NCBI GenBank assembly: GCA_025963815.1
Contig: JAOQAA010000067.1
Span: 1-9,381, forward strand
From: Capsulimonas sp.
GTDB taxonomy: Bacteria > Armatimonadota > Armatimonadia > Armatimonadales > Capsulimonadaceae
DNA length: 9,381 nucleotides
Direction of reading: 5' to 3'
In this document: positions 7,564 through 9,381 of the stretch, in pieces
How the letters are laid out: each line of letters starts with the position of its first letter
Numbering within the stretch: the first letter of the stretch is position 1
Notes under the pieces: generated by a model
The model's input: the letters and a program-made list of their open reading frames with translations, nothing else
Database searches by the model: none
Told to the model about the DNA's origin: nothing
Translations under genes and position numbers: made by a program

Positions 7564-7577
7564 GGATTAGTATAGCA
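7564..7577 (-). promoter_or_regulatory. Extended -10 promoter element, probable leaderless start
   Basis: Read on the minus strand, TGCTATACT occupies 7577-7569: TATACT differs from the TATAAT consensus at one base and carries the TG of an extended -10. The hexamer 17 bases further upstream (TGCGTC) is a poor -35, which an extended -10 can compensate for. Only AATCC separates the -10 from the ATG at 7563, so transcription would begin at or near the start codon. The absence of a Shine-Dalgarno agrees with this. The full gap between the ligase-like gene and this gene is only 72 bases. Confidence 0.5.
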
Positions 7578-7635
7578 TGCATCGGGTTCTGGACGCATCC
7601 TCTCTGCTAGTGTCGTGTGCGCCATCGTCCGCCCA

Positions 7636-8724
7636 TTATCCTTCTTCTTCATCGGTTTGTTTTCCCTCAGGCTTGTATTTGAGCTGGGAAATTGCGCAGT
7701 CTTTGCGCGACAAGTCGTCCCGTTCGCCCAGGTACGAAGGCTGATAAAGCGAGCCGCCTTTGTAGGCGTAAAGATAACGGATCTCCACGAGCGCCCCGGC
7801 GGCGGGAACGGGCTTGTTGACGGGGATGGTGACGCTGCCCACGGCGATGGGGGCGCCCGCTTCGTCGAATAATTGCAGTCGAACGCTGCGCTGATCGTTG
7901 ACCGCCGCGACTTCGCACGTGCAGGTCGCATAAAACTTGCATTTTACCTGTGAGCCGCCTGAGGCGGGACGTCCCGCGACACTGGCGCCGTCCGCTTTCT
8001 TGAACACGACTCCCTCGCCGCCGCGCATCGCGATCGCGTTGTAAAGCGACTGTTTCTCTTCCTGGCTCCACATCGTCTCGGCCACGCTCAGAAGCGGCGT
8101 ATTTCCGACAATGGCGCGCAAAGACTCAAAGCGCTTCCGATACGGCTGAGATCGCAAATCATCCGCGCCCTGGGCCAGCAGATCGAAGAGGACATACTTG
8201 TCTCCAAGAAGCTCGCCATCCAGCACGCAATCTGGAATCAAGGCAAGCACGTCGCTGATTTCCTGGGGCATGGAGACGCATAACCCTTTCCGATTGGATC
8301 CTGTGACGGCGCCGTTCGCGACGGACGCCATGATCCTTTTGCCGCCGAACTTCTCCTGCAGACACCAGGCGTTATCTTCGATATGACGCCGCGCATGCTC
8401 CTCCTCAATGGAGTTCAAAAGCTGCGGGACCAGTCCCGAGACGCGCGCTGCGTTTTCGGTCATGGCGAACAGCGCGCCGGAACCGTCGGGTGTGTACCCC
8501 TTCGAAGTCTTCTCCGCAATCAGCTTGTCGTAAATCTGCCGCGCCTTTTCCAGCGTCACGGAAGTGTTGGTCTTTGTCCCCGCCGATAGCGCATTCCCGC
8601 GCCTTCCAAAAGCGAACGTGACGGTGTAACCGCCCTCCGCCTCATTGATCGCCGCATGGTACTCTTTGTCGGAAGATCCATCGCAATAGAATAATCGTGA
8701 ACTGGTGTGGACGGTGGATGTCAT
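7636..8724 (-). CDS. WGR-domain ATP-dependent DNA ligase-like nucleotidyltransferase
   Basis: A 362-residue soluble protein. Residues about 8-75 form a WGR domain (core FGRRGN), a fold that binds DNA ends and nicks in PARPs. The rest resembles the minimal ATP-dependent ligase core: motif I EKFGGKR (K125), motif III LDGELL (168-173), motif IIIa YVLFDLL (177-183), motif IV EGVVFKK (237-243), motif V QVKCKF (259-264), then an OB-fold-like C-terminus of about 95 residues. The likely role is sealing or adenylylating nucleic-acid nicks. Oddly, motif I reads KFGGKR where the family has KxDGxR: the conserved Asp is Gly (codon GGC), so activity is doubtful. The ATG at 8724 is preferred over the in-frame TTG at 8730 because AAGGGAG lies 8 bases before the ATG but only 2 before the TTG. 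It stands alone, with no recombination or NHEJ partner in view. An RNA ligase is an alternative. Confidence 0.8.
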   Translation of the reverse strand: MTSTVHTSSRLFYCDGSSDKEYHAAINEAEGGYTVTFAFGRRGNALSAGTKTNTSVTLEKARQIYDKLIAEKTSKGYTPDGSGALFAMTENAARVSGLVPQLLNSIEEEHARRHIEDNAWCLQEKFGGKRIMASVANGAVTGSNRKGLCVSMPQEISDVLALIPDCVLDGELLGDKYVLFDLLAQGADDLRSQPYRKRFESLRAIVGNTPLLSVAETMWSQEEKQSLYNAIAMRGGEGVVFKKADGASVAGRPASGGSQVKCKFYATCTCEVAAVNDQRSVRLQLFDEAGAPIAVGSVTIPVNKPVPAAGALVEIRYLYAYKGGSLYQPSYLGERDDLSRKDCAISQLKYKPEGKQTDEEEG

Positions 8725-8732
8725 GGTCAAAG

Positions 8733-8739
8733 CTCCCTT
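8733..8739 (-). promoter_or_regulatory. Ribosome binding site of the WGR-ligase gene
   Basis: AAGGGAG on the minus strand, 8 bases before the ATG at 8724. The spacing decides the start in favour of this ATG over the TTG two codons earlier. Confidence 0.75.
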
Positions 8740-8796
8740 GGTCGTTTGAGTGTACCGCAGGCGCTTGGAAAAATATGGGCTGGGTGAGGATAACAG

Positions 8797-8826
8797 GCCA
8801 CGTGAATACGAGAATTCTCACGTGGC
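8797..8826. repeat. Inverted repeat upstream of the WGR-ligase gene
   Basis: Perfect 9-base arms, GCCACGTGA (8797-8805) and TCACGTGGC (8818-8826), around a 12-base spacer. Each arm contains the palindrome CACGTG, and the spacer side contains the overlapping palindrome GAGAATTCTC (8810-8819). It lies about 70 bases upstream of the ligase-like start and just beyond the terminator of the preceding gene. It may be an operator for a dimeric regulator or a second hairpin; no run of T follows it toward the ligase gene, so it is unlikely to be a terminator. I could not find a confident promoter in 8725-8796. Confidence 0.6.
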
Positions 8827-8837
8827 GCGAAAGACAA

Positions 8838-8890
8838 AATCCCCAGTGATAAAAACGGGAGAGTTCTTCTCGTTCTTATCACTGGGGATT
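8838..8890 (-). terminator. Intrinsic terminator of the secreted-protein gene
   Basis: Perfect 15-base arms (8838-8852 against 8876-8890, core CCCCAGTGATAA), with the stem extended after one mismatch by about seven further pairs, one of them G-T. On the minus strand the hairpin begins four bases after the TAA of the gene ending at 8895 and is followed by TTTTGTCTTT, an interrupted T-run. This position and form fit a Rho-independent terminator. Confidence 0.85.
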
Positions 8891-8894
8891 CGTT

Positions 8895-9329
8895 TTATCG
8901 CCAGCCGCCGTGGCCGGTGGGAACATATCCGCGTCGGTTGCGTCCGCGTCCGCCGCGGTCGTTCCATTGCAGGTCGAAGCTGTAATGGCCTTTTCCTGAA
9001 TCGGTGTCATGGATACGCACGACTGCGGTGTAGTTGTTGTTCGCGTTCGGCTCCTGCACAAGCTGGACCGTCCCACGTCCGTCGGTTTGGCGCAAGTTCA
9101 CGCTGACCGGGCGATTGGGCAGGCCGCCACCCTGGAAGTCGTGATGCTCGTTGCTCACACCGCCCGAAGTGGCGCGCACGCGCACGTCGGTTCCGGAAAT
9201 GCGAATGGTGGCCTTGTCGTCCACATCGCCGCTCCAGCGCAGATTCGCGGCGTTCGACTGGACCGCCAAAGTCCCCATTCCCATCGTCAGCAGCAGCGCC
9301 AGGCCTGCTCGTTTTCCTGTATTGAACAT
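8895..9329 (-). CDS. Small secreted protein of unknown function
   Basis: A 144-residue product that I do not recognise. It begins with a clear Sec signal peptide: basic MFNTGKR, a hydrophobic core AGLALLLTMGMGTLA, and a likely cleavage after QSNA (about residue 27). The mature part opens with a repetitive beta-like pattern (NLRWSGDVDDKATIRISG, then VRVRATSGG), continues with polar and Asn-rich stretches, and ends in a Gly/Arg-rich, His- and Trp-containing tail (GGRGRNRRGYVPTGHGGWR). There are no cysteines in the mature part and no catalytic motif I can identify. The ATG at 9329 is chosen because AAGGAG lies ten bases upstream and it begins the signal peptide; the in-frame GTG at 9365 would add a charged extension before it. 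It is monocistronic on the downstream side, as it ends in a strong terminator. Confidence 0.8.
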   Translation of the reverse strand: MFNTGKRAGLALLLTMGMGTLAVQSNAANLRWSGDVDDKATIRISGTDVRVRATSGGVSNEHHDFQGGGLPNRPVSVNLRQTDGRGTVQLVQEPNANNNYTAVVRIHDTDSGKGHYSFDLQWNDRGGRGRNRRGYVPTGHGGWR

Positions 9330-9339
9330 ATCGGTAACA

Positions 9340-9345
9340 CTCCTT
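9340..9345 (-). promoter_or_regulatory. Ribosome binding site of the secreted-protein gene
   Basis: AAGGAG on the minus strand, ten bases before the ATG at 9329. It decides the start against the upstream in-frame GTG at 9365. Confidence 0.75.
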
Positions 9346-9359
9346 GTTTTCGCTGTGAT

Positions 9360-9379
9360 CCGCACTCTTCATCGTGCGG
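9360..9379. repeat. Short GC-rich inverted repeat in the leader of the secreted-protein gene
   Basis: CCGCAC (9360-9365) and GTGCGG (9374-9379) with an 8-base loop, 14 bases upstream of the ribosome binding site. It could form a leader hairpin, be a regulator site, or belong to something beyond the window edge. Six pairs only, so chance is possible. Confidence 0.35.
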
Positions 9380-9381
9380 CT

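Noticed and set aside
8725..8730. TTG at 8730 as start of the WGR-ligase gene
   Set aside because: Only two bases separate it from AAGGGAG; the ATG at 8724 has the normal 8-base spacing.

Overview
The window looks like bacterial chromosome from a GC-rich, environmentally versatile organism. It is dense in signal-transduction genes (two DUF4118 membrane sensors, PAS and GAF domains, SpoIIE- and PP2C-type phosphatases, GGDEF/HD-GYP), and genes lie on both strands with short intergenic gaps. I cannot name the species; a lineage such as Armatimonadota would fit, but that is a guess. I see no rRNA, tRNA, CRISPR array, insertion sequence or integrase.

Layout. (1) 1-480, minus: N-terminal part of a DUF4118 (KdpD-like) membrane sensor, cut by the window edge. 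(2) 481-684: divergent intergenic region. (3) 685-2742, plus: a bifunctional cyclic-di-GMP protein, GAF-PAS-GGDEF-HD-GYP. (4) 7563-2927, minus: a tightly packed operon-like cluster that converges on gene 3. Its first gene is a DUF4118-PAS-GAF-GAF-SpoIIE phosphatase broken by an in-frame TAA at 6403-6405. Next, with a 4-base ATGA overlap, comes a six-TM sensor fused to an RsbW/SpoIIAB-type ATPase. Three bases after that gene stops, in the same frame, comes a small divergent PP2C phosphatase. (5) 8724-7636, minus: a WGR domain fused to an ATP-dependent ligase-like nucleotidyltransferase with an altered motif I. (6) 9329-8895, minus: a small secreted protein of unknown function with a strong intrinsic terminator.

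The cluster at 7563-2927 resembles a partner-switching (Rsb-like) module. A multi-input SpoIIE phosphatase and a membrane-anchored serine-kinase-type ATPase would act in opposition on a phosphorylatable STAS protein, and a second phosphatase sits in an RsbX-like position. No STAS protein or sigma factor is encoded here, so the target must lie elsewhere. Three points deserve most attention: the premature TAA inside the first GAF domain, an ethylene-receptor-like CxxxH motif in the kinase's membrane domain, and the Asp-to-Gly change in ligase motif I.
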